The notes under the pieces are model-generated. The model searched no databases and had not been told where the DNA came from. It saw only the letters and a program-made list of their open reading frames with translations. A stretch of DNA of 64,000 nucleotides from the NCBI GenBank assembly GCA_018881555.1, contig JACAXG010000104.1, positions 599,775-663,774 on the forward strand, given 5' to 3'. Below, piece by piece: positions 37,278-50,600 of this stretch (position 1 is the stretch's first letter; every line of letters starts with the position of its first letter). A program made the position numbers and the translations under genes. This DNA is from Amblyornis subalaris. Taxonomy: Eukaryota; Chordata; Aves; Passeriformes; Ptilonorhynchidae.

Positions 37278-40200
37278 GTAAGTGGTGCTCAGCCCGCAGC
37301 TTTGTAATCCCCATGCGAGGGTTAGCAAGCAGGGCACTTAATAGATTCAATGTCTTCTCACCCTTAAAGAAGCGAGCTAGGCTCCAGCGTTACCAACTGA
37401 TACCCTCCCTGCTTGAGAGAATTGGTCTGTTAGTGAAATGCAGCGACATTTACACTGAAATTCAGCAGCTGTGGTCTGTATTATCCAGGGGTTTTCTAAT
37501 TAGCGGACAAGCAAGTAAACATTTCAGGTTTCCATTTGGTTTTTCATGTGTTTCTCGTGCAATTCTCAAATTTAAAGCACTGCAAGATAAAATTATTCTA
37601 GTTGATTGAAAACTTCATCATTAATTTGATCTTAAATCTAATTTCAAGTAGAATCTTTGCATTGGTCAATTCTGTTCTGCTTTTAATTGAATAATTACAT
37701 AGGTTTTTTATTAGTTAAAATCCCCTATTAATGTATTTCTGATCTACTGAGATCATTTAGGTTGTAATAAGGTAAAGTTATTATTGTATCTAGTTGTTAA
37801 GATTATGATATACAACAGAGAGGGTCAAGTCAGCAGCTCGTATGCCTTGTAAATTAAGCCTTGATGACATCAGAGGGATATGAGTAATGCTGATTATGAT
37901 TCATGTAATTCTGAACGTTCAAATTTAAAATTCAACTGAAAGGACTTTCATGTATGCTGAGACCAGAGAATTCAGTTAAAGTACTCAAAATTTAATTATC
38001 CCTTGACTGTGATTTTGAAAAGATGACAGATTTTAATCTTACATCATATATAACATTGACAAAATTGACAAANTACAATTTTGTAACAGTCCCAGGTATT
38101 TTTATCTGAATACAGTATTGTCTGATTAAATTTGAGACACCTTTCCTTGATGAATGTGCTCTGCAAAAAACATGATAGCTATCAAACTATCCTTTCTTTG
38201 AAGCTCTGTGTCATTGAATTCCTATTTCTGCTTAATTGTAATCTCTAAACAAAGGCAAATGCAAATAAACCAGAGGAGGGCAGGAAGAAAAATAGAAATT
38301 TAGAAGTTATGACTGACTTACAAAGGCTGAGAGGAATCAAGTTTGTTTACTCAACAGAAGAAAGGACTGATGTGGGACACACAGTCTTATAAAATGTAGA
38401 AAGCCACTGGAGGATTATGGTAATCAGTAAGTTACAGTAGTTCAGCTGTTTCTTCAAGGCAACATCCTTCTGATAGGGCCAGGTGGAATACTTGGATGCG
38501 GTGGATTCTGGATGTGTCTGTTCAGCAGGTAGAAGCTCACTTTCAGATCTAGAGGCTGCACTGTGGTTTATCCAGAGACTATAGCTATTAATTCCCTTTT
38601 GTCTCTTGGGAAAATGCCAGAAGGAGAGTTCAAAAATTAATACATTACTTAAAATACAAAAATGCTCAGCCATTTCTCAGTGCATGACATGTCACAGTGA
38701 GCACCATGCTATGGCTTGGTTTTTTTTGCTCCTAGGAATCTACCTCTACCTCTGGAGGAAACAAATTTCCTTGAAAGAACACAGTAACCTTTTAATTTGA
38801 CATCATAACACTAAATTCTTGTATTCAAAGCAGTTTCAAACTTTCTGCCTGCATTGTTACTGGAGAAATCATTGCTTTGGAGCACAAAAAGATTAATTCA
38901 GAATGTGGTCTTCAGACTATTTCCAGCATCTAACTCTTAGTGGGATAACAGAAAATTTATTCAGTTCATATCACAGCAAGATTTTTGCACACCTGCAGAA
39001 AAAAAAAGGTGCTGAATTGAGGAACTTACCTTTTTTCCTTCTTTTTGTACTCTTCATCTGGTCTTGGAAATCCTGTATTTGAGACTTTTTTAGCAATGAG
39101 AAAACTGTAGTTATGCACAGAAGTACCTCCTTTGTATTAGTACTACATGAGAGCTTTAGTTTTTATTAGGTTTAAAGAAATAATTTACTGCATCTCAAAA
39201 CTTTTTTCTGCCCTAATCTTTATTTATTATACCATCATATAGTTTGCTTATGTATGTGAATTATAAAACACTGGGGATTGCTAGTTTTTTCCCTGGAGTG
39301 CCACAAGTGATATAATAAGTGAATAGGCATACTTGATGGCATTGAGAAAAGGATCATAAAAGATCTATTTCAAACTTATTATGCATGGAATGAAGAAAGT
39401 CTTTAGCAATAACTCATATATCCCTGACAGTTGCTGTATTTCACATGTGTGACTTAAGAGGCTGTTCATGCTGTGGCTCAAAGTCACCAGGAGTTCTGCA
39501 CTATCCAAGCAGAAGATCTTGATTAGAGAGACCAGGCTGAGCAGAGCCAAGTTGTCAGCTCTCTGGTTTGCTCATCTCGCCACCAGACCAGCACTTCCCA
39601 TTACATTGTGTTGTTAAGTCACCTATTAAAGCTGTGGATACAGGGGTTATTCCTTTCTGAAGAGGCCCATGGATAAAACTGTGAGTCATCCTGCTAATTC
39701 TGTGCCTGATTTTTGACCTGTTTTAGAGTTTCCTATAGCCTTCCATCACCATAGTTACAAAAATTCATCTGTATAAAAGTTTTCCTTAGATTTGAGTTTT
39801 GCTCTTGTTACTGAGCTATGAAAAGCTCTCCTTGGATAGATGAAGGTTTGTATTATTCTGTATTTGCTTGATGAGACTGTCATGTTTTTCCTTTTCAAGT
39901 GTTAGTAGTTGCAAGATTTTACAATGTTTCTCTAGGTTTAACTTACCAGATGTTTATCTCACAGCTAGATTTTTTTAGCCAAAAATATTCTGCTCAGTTA
40001 CACTTGGATCTACAGGATGCTGCCATAATGGAGAATATCCTGAGATGAACTCTGTAAGGTAGCTAGGAGCCTGATTATCTTCATTAATTACGAAATGCTA
40101 TTATTAGAACCATAAACTTGTTTGAACCATTTAAGCGCATGGTTTATGTAACAGGCACAGTTACCTACTGATAATATTTTTGCCAACTCTTATATCTAGG

Positions 40201-43200
40201 TAATGTCACCTTAGTTTTGGAGATATAAAGGAACTGGCATGTGGCTAGTTAGAAATCCTGCTTGGTTTGTTCTTTCTGTTGCAGGCTGCTAGGTTGATGA
40301 AACTTGCAGTTTTTCTCATTTAAGTAGCATTCCTGAACAAAAAAATGCAGATTTAACCTACGCAGTCTCTGTACAGCCACTTTTTGAATTGCATGCTCTT
40401 CAGCAGTCAGATTTTTGTTCTCTCAGTGTAGTTCCTAACACAAGACAAACAGGTCTTGGCTGACACTGGTGGCATGAGTTGGGTGGGTGATCGTCATGCT
40501 TTGAAGATCTCAGATTTCACGGGAGAAGCAAATTTGGGTGGGAGAGAGTTGTTTTGTTCAGATTCACCCCGGGAAACAAGTGTGCTCGCTAGTTCTGTTG
40601 CTAACAGGAAGCAGTAGTGTGTCACCTCTAGCTTCTGAGCAGAGCCTTTACTGCAGACACTCTTAGACTTCAAAGGGAGCTTCTGTCAGAAGTTGCAGGT
40701 CCCTTGCCCTCCTCTGCAGGTGGGTGTGAAACTGGTGATTAGACAAACACCAGTGTTTCATAGTCCTGTGAGATCTTCTCATGAAGCAGAGAACGTGTTA
40801 TTTTTCTCAGACTGTGAACGAGCTATGCAAATTTTTGGATGATTTCAGGAGCAGTTATTCATTAGGAAGTAATGGCTACCTTCTGCTGTAAGCACTGCAG
40901 CATTCAAGTTATTGTAACCTGTCCTAAACAGAGTTGGAGGGTATAGTTTTAGGATGATACTGATGATTGTAGATGTATTAAAGTGATATTGAGGATTGTA
41001 GGTGTGACTGGATTTATGTCAGTTTTTTGAGATCATATTTAGCTTCTCTGCTCTTTGCATAGCAATAGAGGGAGGAGGAAGAGGTTGAGATTTTGTATGT
41101 TTTTTGAGGTACTAATTCTGTAGTGTCCCATATTTTCCTGGGGTTTTAGTCCTGCAGCTGTTGGATAGAAGCAATGAAATGTGGCAACTGTTTAAAAACT
41201 GACATTGGTCGTGTTCTGTGACATGCAATGATCGATGAGTACAGCAGACATGAGGAGAAACTTTTTCTTTGAAAACAGGTGTAAGGAAGTATCCTAGTGG
41301 TTTATTTTAAATGGAAAAACAGAAATTTTATTAGAGCTATATTTGAAGATCAATGGCACCAATTCATGTTTTGGACCTGTGTAATATTGATTTTGGAACG
41401 TGGTGAACATTACATAGGGAGGAGAATGGTACTTGGTTATATCCAAATGAAATAGAANGGGTAGAAAAAGGAATTAACCCTCCCAAATGGCTCTTCCCAG
41501 CCTGACCTTAGATCTTTGAGCTATGACTTGAATTTTTTTGCCTGGTTGACTGAGTAGAAGATGTGAGGGAAAACCTGGATATGGAAGTGGAAGGAGTTGG
41601 GGAGCACCATGGCAGGCTTGCTGATGGAAGCTCAAAGAGTCTATAGTAGTTTGAAGAATGAGTGCATGAGAATATCTTTTTTTGAGAAAGAGCATTGGCA
41701 AATGGAATTGGTTTGAAAGGAAAAATTTGAAATAAGTTACAGGATCAGTAAAAGACTTTTAGAGGGAGCTATTTTTCATAACCTTGCCATTTATGATAAA
41801 ATTATAATTTCATTCTCAAATGGAGAATGTAGAAAGGGAGCTCTTTTTTTCCCCATTTCACTTGTTTTTCCTTATATTGCTTTATAACTTGTTTTCATGA
41901 TAGAGTTCTCAATTGGTTTTTGTGAAAAGATAGTGCAGTTCCTGACCAAAGAAATAAAATTAAAGAAACATCTTCCTACCTGTTGTTTTCCACATGCTGG
42001 AGGCACCAGCTATCTTATGGTCATCTCTAGTTATAAGTAGGTGTTAAAGTAAAGGAACTGGAAACAATTCAAAGTAGTATTACACCTGGACTGTGGGTGC
42101 ATTACAGCTAATCTTTAATTTTCTGGTTTAGGAACTGATTTAACTTTAGGTTTGGGTCTTTCCAATTATGGTGGTGCAGAAATATTCATTCCCTGCCACA
42201 AAGCTATGCTCTGTGACTCTGTTGTAGAATCATCAACTCCTCTATAGATTTAAGGGATTAAAGTTTACTTNTGATGTGCCTTTATTTTGTGTGAGTATTT
42301 TATTCCTGGAAAAGTTAGTGTGTAAACATCCAAATGTAGCAATTAATTTAAGAAGGAGAAGAGAGAAAAATTGGCCAGCAGTTAGAACAAAATAGCTTAA
42401 ACAGTAAATAAAATAAACAGACTTGGAGCAAATCCAAGGAGGACAGCAGGGAACCAATTCAAACTGCATCGAACCAGCATACTTTGAAATGGTAATGTTA
42501 GGAGCAATAGTTTATTTAGAGATTTTTTTAAATAGTATTTTTAATGAATTTGCATTTTTGTTAGTGTGGGAAGGAACCAAAATAAAAACAAATACAAGTC
42601 CAATTGCTTTTACTGTTCATTCTGGAATCTTGTAGAAGCTACTGCTCTGAGACCAATAAAGGGTTTCAGGATTTTTGCAACAGCTGTTTGAGCTCTTCCG
42701 TCTCTTTGCACCGGATGATGACTTTCAAAAGAGTTAGATCAGCCTTTCCGCTTTTTAAAATTTTTTTTTAATTAAATCAGATAATGAAGAGAATAAACTT
42801 TGTAACATATTCTGCAGAAAAGAAGTGGTAATGTCTTCTACTTATGTATCAATCTGACTAGCAGCTCTGGGGCTGTGGAGCTCATGGACAATAGTTCATG
42901 AGAAATGTTCATTCACTAAGGTTATGATTAAGATGGCAGAAAGAGTATTTAATGTATTGTGTAGATCACTTCACAAAGATGTAAGTCTGGCCAGTGCCTG
43001 GGTCATAGGACAGTAGGTCAGGGGTCCCATATCTCTCTGTGTGTCATTAGCACATCCTTTTTGGTCTAGAAATAATGATTCTTAGCAGACACAAGGAGCT
43101 TTGAAAGCTCATAATTTTGACATGCTGAAAACAACTGTGCTTTGTCAGAAAACATTAAAGCTTTTTTGAGTGTAAAGCGATTATTTAATTTATTTTTAAA

Positions 43201-46200
43201 CTTTTGTCATAACATCTTTTCCTGTTCCTAAAACAAACAAACAAAACTATTTAGTTCAGATTATGAACTTCCCATTTGTAAGTTCCGTTTTAATCGAGGG
43301 ACTTTTGGTTACTGGTTTTTGTTTGGAGTAGACATCACCCATGGAGGCAGCAGAACTTAGCAAGACTTATCTTGTTTTTTGAATCCTAAACAGCTAGTCT
43401 ATAAGTGCTTTCCTTGGAGAGATCCTACAGACTTGCCTGTGTTCAGGGCACAGCGATCAGCACACTGCCCAGAGCCCATGCCCTAAATTTCTCCTCTGGG
43501 AGCCCAGGGTCCCAAAGCTCCTGCAGAGCTTTGTTTGTGCAGGCCTGTGTTTTGTTACTGTTTAATGGCTGCTGCTTGNGGCTATGGAGATTCCACTGGA
43601 ACCAGGTCTCAGGCCTGTGTGGCTATGGCTGCTGGAGGTTTGTCCACACTGCATTCAGGGCATTAACCGCAGCAAAGTGTTGGTACAGCTAGGTTAGCTT
43701 TAAGCCAGTGGGGTAGGTGCTGAAAATAGGCCAGTCTTGGTGTGAGCTCTGTGCAGCCTTCTTTGTGATGCTTCTCAGACAGGCGCTTAATATCAGAGAT
43801 AGCTGGCTAAAAATAGCAGCTTTCAGACTTGGAGTTAGGGATGTATGACAGGACACAAAATGTATCTTGGGTGGAGCATTGGAAATCCCAAAGATACTCT
43901 CTTATGCACATTTCTTTCCATCACTTTCCCCACCCTTCCCAGTCCCCTCTTGGCAGTCACGGAGAGTGTTCCGTGTATTCTGAGCCAGTGGCTGCTCAAT
44001 GCCAGAGAAAGCCTTCCTGATGGAGCCTGCACTGACCCGGTCAAGGCCCNGTGACACTGGATTATAGGTGGAACAAGTAATTATCCTATGGGTGTTATGT
44101 AAAATAATTTTTAAAGAAGTGGTGCTTGTTGATCTGGAATGTAGTGGTTTGAGGTAGAACAGGGTTAGGCCAGAGGCGTGGGGAGCTTGCTGCTGCCTTG
44201 AGCAGTACAAAAGGGGAAGAGCTACTGCCCAAAGCTGAGCTGCAAGTCTGAGGAGTTGGACCAGAGCCAGATCAACAGGCATGGCAGGAGCTTTGTTTGC
44301 TGTGGGCAGAGCACATGGAGTCAGACGGAAGGCAGAGAAAGCATTAGTGTTAAGACAGGTGAGGGGGAGATGCAAGGGATGAGATTTGGGGATAGGCAGA
44401 GCATGAGGGATGTGTGGGCAGAGACCCACCTTATTGCAGGAATAAAGACAGCATGTCTAAAAAAAATGCTGTCCTCCAGCTTGTTTGGGTATGTACTCGG
44501 TGTGTGTCTCACCCCTTGCAAATGCAGTGGAGAGGACTCTGGAGGCTGTGGTTTCATGAACCGGAGTCTGGTGTCAGCAGTAACGTGTGAGGGCTCCCAA
44601 CCCCTCCACTCAGTTGTCTGCTGTGCCACAGCTGTGCTTGGGGTTGTTCACAAGGCAATGCTGTGAACCAGCTGGTGGGTTTTCTTTAGCCTGGACAAGC
44701 TCAGGTTTGCAGTGCTGGCCCAGCCAAAGCAGCGGCATGGCGCAGAGAGGACCAAGGGACACTGGAAGGTTGTGTCTAAAGCCTGGCACATGCCTTCAGT
44801 GGTTTGTGCCTGAAGCCATGCCTTCAGTGGGCTGAGACCCTGCAGCAGTACCTCCAGAGTCCCACCAGGCATTACTTATCTCCATTAAGTGCTTGTTACA
44901 AACTCCAATGTGTGCTTTTTATTAATAGTTTTCCTGCTGGCTGGTGACACCAACCTCTTACAGGGCAAACCCATGCTCTCTTCTGTTGCATCCCACTCCT
45001 ATGTGAAAGGGAGCACCCAAGGTTCNTCAAAAATAGAATGGCGAAAACCAGAAGGGTCCAAAAAAAGCTCATAAAGTTTTGTTAGCAAACTACACGTGTG
45101 ACATAGAAGTTCATATATGTTTTGTCCATACCCTCTAATAGTAAGAGGAATAATAAAAGAGGGAAGAAAGAGAAAGTGAAAGGGAGATCACACCGGAGAT
45201 GAAAGGAGATCCCCATTCCTGTATCCAGTGTCGATTCAGCCAACAGGATATCCAGGGCCTGAGGGGCGTATCACCAAGGCTTTGTGGGGATACCTTCTTA
45301 GAAGTAAGTTTTCCCTGCTCTGGGATTAGGTTTCTCACTCTTCATAGGAATGAGTTAACATGTGTAGTCTTCTGCACCCTTCTAGAAATAGGGGGAGATT
45401 TGAGGGTCTTTAGGTGGTCTTGATCACCCTCTACTGGACTTGTCTGCTCCTTGACCCCATTCCCATTCCTGCACTATTTTCTTTTGTGCAGTCTCCATGG
45501 ACCATGATGGGGAAGTTGGCTCCAGAAAGGTGCTGCTCTANCTCTGCACATCCCCCCTTTCCAGCCATGTCCTGTTCTAACTTGCCTGCTTCAATGGCTG
45601 TCAATGTTTGAGGCATAGAAGCACATTAAATCCTTATTGCCCAGGCTTCTACACCATCTCTGTGGCCAGCTGGTAGCAGTAGGTGGCTAGAGATGGGGTT
45701 CAGCTGGAAGCGAGGGACACTGTGTCCTTTCTATCCTCCTATGGTTGCATGTGGTGAAGAAAGTGGAATGGTCTCATCCTGGCTGTGTGGATGACAGAAC
45801 TCTCCTTGTTAAAGCAACTGATTGCCAAGACAAAGAGATTTATCATGAGAAATTGTTCTGTCCTAAATAACTTAATTAGTGCTTAAATTTTGTCTTTTGT
45901 GGGGGTTGGTGTGATGATGAGATTTGTACTGAATTTTTATTCTGTAGCTTTATCTTTTTTTACAAAGAAAGTGTACTCAATGGGAGAAATGATTCCCCAT
46001 ACATATGGTAATGAAGATAAAAGGTGGATGTGTTTTTGTCTTTTGCAATGCAAAGCAAGAACGGCCCTCTAGTGGTCACGGCTCTAAAAAAAAGCGATAT
46101 GGGGAATTTTCTTCATCTTGCCCAAGCAATATTGCAGTAATTGTTTTCTCCAGGGCACTCTAGCAAGAAAGACATGCATGATAAAAGTTTTTCCCTTCTC

Positions 46201-46519
46201 CTTGACATTCTCGTGTTTCTAGATTGAGTAACTAAGATAATATTTGCAATTTAGTCATGTAATTGGCAACTTCAGACTGTGCATCTGGAGAGCTTTCAGT
46301 TAACTGACTTAACTGCACACGTTAATAACAATGGCAATTATTTATTGAATAATAGGCTATTGGGTTTCTTAAGTAGCTAAAGCACTGAGCTGTGGAACAA
46401 AGACTAACATGAATTACTGTCAACTATATGACAGTTTGTTCCTGAAACCACAAAATTATGCCTTCATTTTGTTCACTTTTATTTAATTATTTCTTTTCTT
46501 TTTGAATTCTTCTCAACAG
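37278..46519. other. NCK2: NCK2 intron 3 (9.2 kb)
   Basis: A phase-0 GTAAGT...TTCTCAACAG intron with a strong pyrimidine tract before the acceptor. Without splicing, the frame runs ten codons past exon 2 and stops at 37305-37307. About 37590-38280 is AT-rich with several homeodomain-like ATTA cores and looks compositionally like conserved non-coding DNA, but this cannot be shown from one sequence. A GC-richer segment from about 43400 to 45050 contains a possible solo LTR (44140-44761). A 175-codon minus-strand open frame there (43902-44429) has no recognisable domain and runs across the LTR boundary, so I do not call it a gene. Confidence 0.9.
44140..44761 (+). mobile_element. Candidate solo LTR of an endogenous retrovirus
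   Basis: The 622-bp segment begins TGTAGTGGTTTGA, resembling the start of several avian ERV LTRs as I recall them, and ends ...GGGACA. It thus has the TGT...ACA termini of an LTR. It is bordered by identical 6-bp direct repeats, CTGGAA at 44134-44139 and 44762-44767, as expected for a target-site duplication. Inside are an AATAAA (44441-44446) and a weak TATA-like TACAAAAG (44205-44212). No gag, pol or env sequence adjoins it, so if real it is a solo LTR. Against it: the TATA box is weak, the surrounding DNA is also GC-rich, and the boundary was found by searching. Orientation follows the AATAAA. Confidence 0.35.
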
Positions 46520-46714
46520 CCCAGTGACTTCTCAGTATCTCTAAAGGCGTCGGGAAAGAACAAACATTTCAAGGTGCAGCTCGTGGACAATGTCTATTGT
46601 ATTGGGCAGCGACGCTTTAATACTATGGATGAGTTGGTGGAACACTACAAAAAGGCTCCCATCTTCACCAGTGAACACGGGGAAAAGCTATATCTTGTGA
46701 AAGCACTTCAGTGA
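46520..46714 (+). CDS. NCK2: NCK2 coding exon 3 (residues 317-380 and stop): C-terminal half of SH2
   Basis: The acceptor ...TTCTCAACAG ends at 46519. The exon continues directly from Ser316 with [10 protein letters not shown], then the beta-D segment KHFKVQL, the conserved VYCIGQRRF, the helix-B region [13 protein letters not shown] and the terminus LYLVKALQ followed by TGA. It completes the SH2 domain, which recognises phosphotyrosine on activated receptors and scaffolds so that the three SH3 domains can recruit actin and GTPase regulators. The intron falls inside the SH2 domain, just after the FLVR pocket. With the other exons the protein is 380 residues, the usual NCK2 length, with no frameshift or missing key residue. 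Confidence 0.98.
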   Translation, partial: PSDFSVSLKASGKNKHFKVQLVDNVYCIGQRRFNTMDELVEHYKKAPIFTSEHGEKLYLVKALQ

Positions 46715-47621
46715 CATTGAAGATGGACTTGGCCACCTAGGCCTCTTATAACTTACAAGCCTTAGGTCCTAAATTCACTTTTATAGAGCAGAGCAATATC
46801 TGAAGCAGGCTTAAGGAATAGGCTCTTTCTAAAGTGTTTGCTCTGTCAGTTGCTGTTTGTCCTTTTTTTTTTTTTTGTTTGCCTCTTTTTGTGTTCCAGT
46901 TCTGTTAACCTCTGACCACCTCTCTTCAGGTTGAGAGTTTCCCTTGGGTGGCCGTGGTGAGCACTCACCTTCCCGGCAGAGTTCAAAATGCCCCTCTCCT
47001 GTGTACGTTTACATAGTTAGCTCAGATCAAGGAGGGGCGTTTTCAATTCAAACCAGTGTTAATCTGTTCCGACTGCTCACACCGGCAGAACTCTCCGTTC
47101 AGAGACATCGGGCACAGTTTGAATGCACTGAAGCTGCAGCTGCTTAAGTGAGAGAGAGTAGACATAACAGTTGTGGCTGAGTTCTGTAGCTATATCGCTT
47201 ACCGAGTAGGATAATACAAAACCTCCTAGTTCCTAGAAGCACTCTTTACACTGTACTCTGCTGTTACGTTGCCTCTCTGACTCTTTGTAAAGAGTACACT
47301 AATTAAAAGCATTTTGTAATAGTACTTCTTAAACTACTATGGTAAGATTGTAGTAAAAGAAAACTAGTGTATTTTGGTCTGTAATTGCAACAAAGAGAAA
47401 TTTTATTTGAAAGTTGATTACTAGAGAAAGAATAATTGAATTGTAAAGGCTGAATGTTTTGGTAATCTACAACCAAATGTGCCATCCACATAATGCTTTT
47501 TCCTCTTGCCCTTCTGCTTGTTTGAATTAAATGATTATGTATTTAATTCTCAAAGTAATATGTATCTGTAGCTGATTGTTGACACTAATACAGAAGATTA
47601 ATAAAAACTGATCTTGGGACA
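46715..47621 (+). other. NCK2: NCK2 3' untranslated region (proposed)
   Basis: Non-coding sequence continuing the last exon, with no strong donor used as far as can be judged. It includes a 14-T run (46863-46876) and a short hairpin-capable palindrome ACTCTTT/AAAGAGT (47280-47295). The end is placed at a CA dinucleotide 15 nt after the AATAAA at 47600. The 3' limit is inferred: other AATAAA hexamers at 47874, 49489 and 49556 could give longer UTRs. Confidence 0.55.
47600..47605 (+). terminator. NCK2: Likely main NCK2 poly(A) signal
   Basis: AATAAA, followed 15 nt later by a CA cleavage candidate and immediately by a G/T-rich stretch (47616-47633), which is the classic arrangement of hexamer, cleavage site and downstream element. 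It is about 0.9 kb after the stop codon. Confidence 0.6.
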
Positions 47622-47633
47622 GGGTGGGGTGGG
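47616..47633 (+). promoter_or_regulatory. G-quadruplex-type G-rich element at the poly(A) site
   Basis: G3-ACA-G3-T-G4-T-G3 fits a compact two-loop-of-one quadruplex. It begins 11 nt after the AATAAA. G-rich downstream elements are known to promote 3' end processing and polymerase pausing. The role here is inference from position. Confidence 0.55.
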
Positions 47634-50600
47634 CTACCAACACTATATATATATTTGCTTTACGGAAAGAAATCTTCGGGTTTTACAGAGGATGGCGTGG
47701 TTGGTAGGAAGAGACACACAGAATGTTTATGAAGAAAATGCATTTTTCTCTTTTCTTTACATTTAAATTCCTTTATGGTTTAAATATACAGTCTTTAGAT
47801 GGCACATTCCTGAGACTGAAGAAGGGATCATGAGATCTCAAAATCTTGCATACTCAGTTTTTTTGGATATTGTAATAAAAAAGGTATTATGTCATGATGG
47901 AGTACTGGATTTATCCTTCGGTGGTAGTCCTGGTGTTTCTTTAGCAAGGTGAAATAGAGTGAATAATGAATTTGTTTGTCTTGGAATTTGTGTGGCCTAA
48001 AAAGAAAACATCTGTGACTGCAGAGGACAGTTTTGATACGAGGCACTGTCTAACGAGNTCTGTGTTTCTTGTTTCTGTGATAATTAAGTCTGTTCATAGC
48101 TTTGCTGAAAACTGCAAGACAGACTTATTTCCTCGTACCTCTTTGCTGTTAAAACACATTCGTTACCTATTCTGTGTTTCAGCAAGTAGTAGTACAGCTA
48201 CCTCTGTGCATAACTCCCATGCAGGTTAAGCANACACCAGCGCTGTCTGACTTGCTTTGGGGTAAATGATGTCGCTGCCAGGAGACTGCACTGGTACCTT
48301 TTGCAAATGAATTGCAGCCTTGCTCAGATCCAAGAGGCAAGTACAATTTTTGAGGTTCTACGCACGTACTGTTTTTTCACCACTCTTGAAATCTTATTTC
48401 TGTAAGGTTTTCTGAATTGACAGCTTATATTGGAATTAAAAACTGTATTTTTCTGTATGTGCATTAACTAAAAATTGGTGGTGACACTTATGCTTGGTAA
48501 AGCTTAATGAAGGAAAGCAGTGATTCGGAGCAACCCAAAATGATCCTGCATTATCCCGAAGAGCACCTACCCGTGACTGTCTTCTAAGAAGATAGAAGTT
48601 TTCCTTAGGAAGCTGGTGAGAAGTACCAGTTTACAATCTACCTACTGAAGGACTCCACAGTGGGCTCCTTCTTAAACCTCATGAGTGAATTCTGCAGAGA
48701 ATGTATGGGTTTGCCTTCTAATACCTAGTTTTTCTTTAGGTGAATCTAAGCATGTACCAGGTATGGCAATAACATTAAGAAAGTCAGCTATATGTTGTAT
48801 GAGCATTTTCAGGTTTGAGTGAATTGCTTTTCAGTCTCATTGTCTCTTGGCAGTATTTGGAAAAATTATATATGGGAATGGTTTACCTTTTCAGTAAACT
48901 TGATTACTCTAATTACTGTTTCATGCCCCTTGTTCGTTTTTTTGCTGAAATATTGCCTATGTTTTCTGTTCCAGGAGCCTTCATATGCCTCTTACAATCT
49001 TTTTTCAATTTTTCTATAGTCCATTTTTACAAGCTGTCTTAGTTCCAAACTCCTTTCTAATCTTAGTAGCTTAGAACTAAATCAGATAGACATATAAATG
49101 AAGGTTTTACTATATGCTTTATATTTTAACAGATTTATTAAATTTTGTTCGCTTGTTTTTGTTACCTCATCCTCTCTAAACAGCTTCTATGTCTTGAGGT
49201 GTGAATTGTCAAAGTACTTTGTTTTGGAAACAGTTAGTTANTTTATGACCTGTAAATGACTAGCTCAAGTAAATTTTTTTTTCTTTTTAACTAAGTCTCA
49301 CCTGGGTTTTGCCCATGCTGTATTTTACCAGCGTGCTTCTATTCAACAGGCACATTAATAGTTCTTCAGTTGTTCCCATCTTTATTAATTCAGATGCATT
49401 TGTACAAATTTTGCCACCTTTTCCTGCCCTTTTGATCTCATTTGTTGGACTTGGCCTAAGCATTAATAATCTTCAGTACTAACTGCTCAATAAAGGGGCA
49501 ATAGACATGGATTTTATTTTTATTTTCCTATTTTATACATACCTTTCAATTGTTTAATAAAGCCTCACCCTTAGTTTTTGACCGCTTACGTCTTCTTTGT
49601 CAAAGCTTGGGGGGGAGGATTTTTTTAATGTGAATGGAGTCATGATTACCTGAGATTCTTCACCTGCAGCATTAATTAAAGACTCAAATAATTGCTGATG
49701 TGGTAGAATTGGTGATTTTTCTTTATGGTGTTCAGTCTGGCTTTTCTCATCATACCTGGTTCATACAGGTGCATAAGTTAGACTTTTAAGTATTTTTCCT
49801 GTACAGCTGTCAATGTTTTCCCTCGTTGCTGGTGTCTACAGAGGAATGTGAATGACTTGTCTGAATCCATAACAGTTGCTGTTCTTTCCACACAGTGGCA
49901 GCAATTTGAGATCCATGTTTATAATTTTAGCTCCAGGAGCTTGTTGACAAGCTTCCACTTGAAGTTATCTTGACTGTTGGTGGTATCACATATTGGGTGG
50001 GGACAGATTAGTAAAAGATTAATATAAGAGTGAACCGAGAGCATGCCAGGTAAACTCATATGGATGTACTGTGTTATAAAAGCAAAGAATTTGCTTGNTC
50101 TTTGCTCTTGAGGAGAGAAGAGGCAATAAGAACGTGCAGTTAGATATTAAATGTCATTGACTGCATGAACAAACTCTGAAGTCACACACTTGAATGATTC
50201 TGCTTAGTGTTCTCTATTCAGATCTTCTTGTCTCATGAATGTATATTAAATCCTTAAAAGTTTACAGCTGTTCTTCCAAACCTTTGTTGTAGCTTTTCTG
50301 TACTGCAAGGTTTGGTGTTTGATGGTTTCGCTATGGGGAAATAGAGATCTTCCACAGTTAGAANGATAAATTCTGTTGTAACACAAAATTGAAGTACTTT
50401 TAAAATGCCACCATACCATACATTTTCACCTATAAAAATGAGTCAGGTTTTTGCCTAATAAATCAAAAACTAGAAAATCAATCTCGGTTCTTTTGAATTG
50501 GCTCTGGCAATTTACTTGGCAAAAGCTACTAAATAACTGTAAGGGCTTTTGTTTCTTCTTAAGCTAGTTTAATTCAGTGCTTTAGAGGTAAATGAAACTT

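Noticed and set aside
36873..37337. 154-codon minus-strand open frame over NCK2 exon 2
   Set aside because: A shadow of the real coding exon on the opposite strand, with no domain of its own.
43902..44429. 175-codon minus-strand open frame
   Set aside because: No recognisable domain, an N-disrupted codon, low-complexity composition and overlap with the putative LTR boundary. A GC-rich segment readily yields such a frame by chance.
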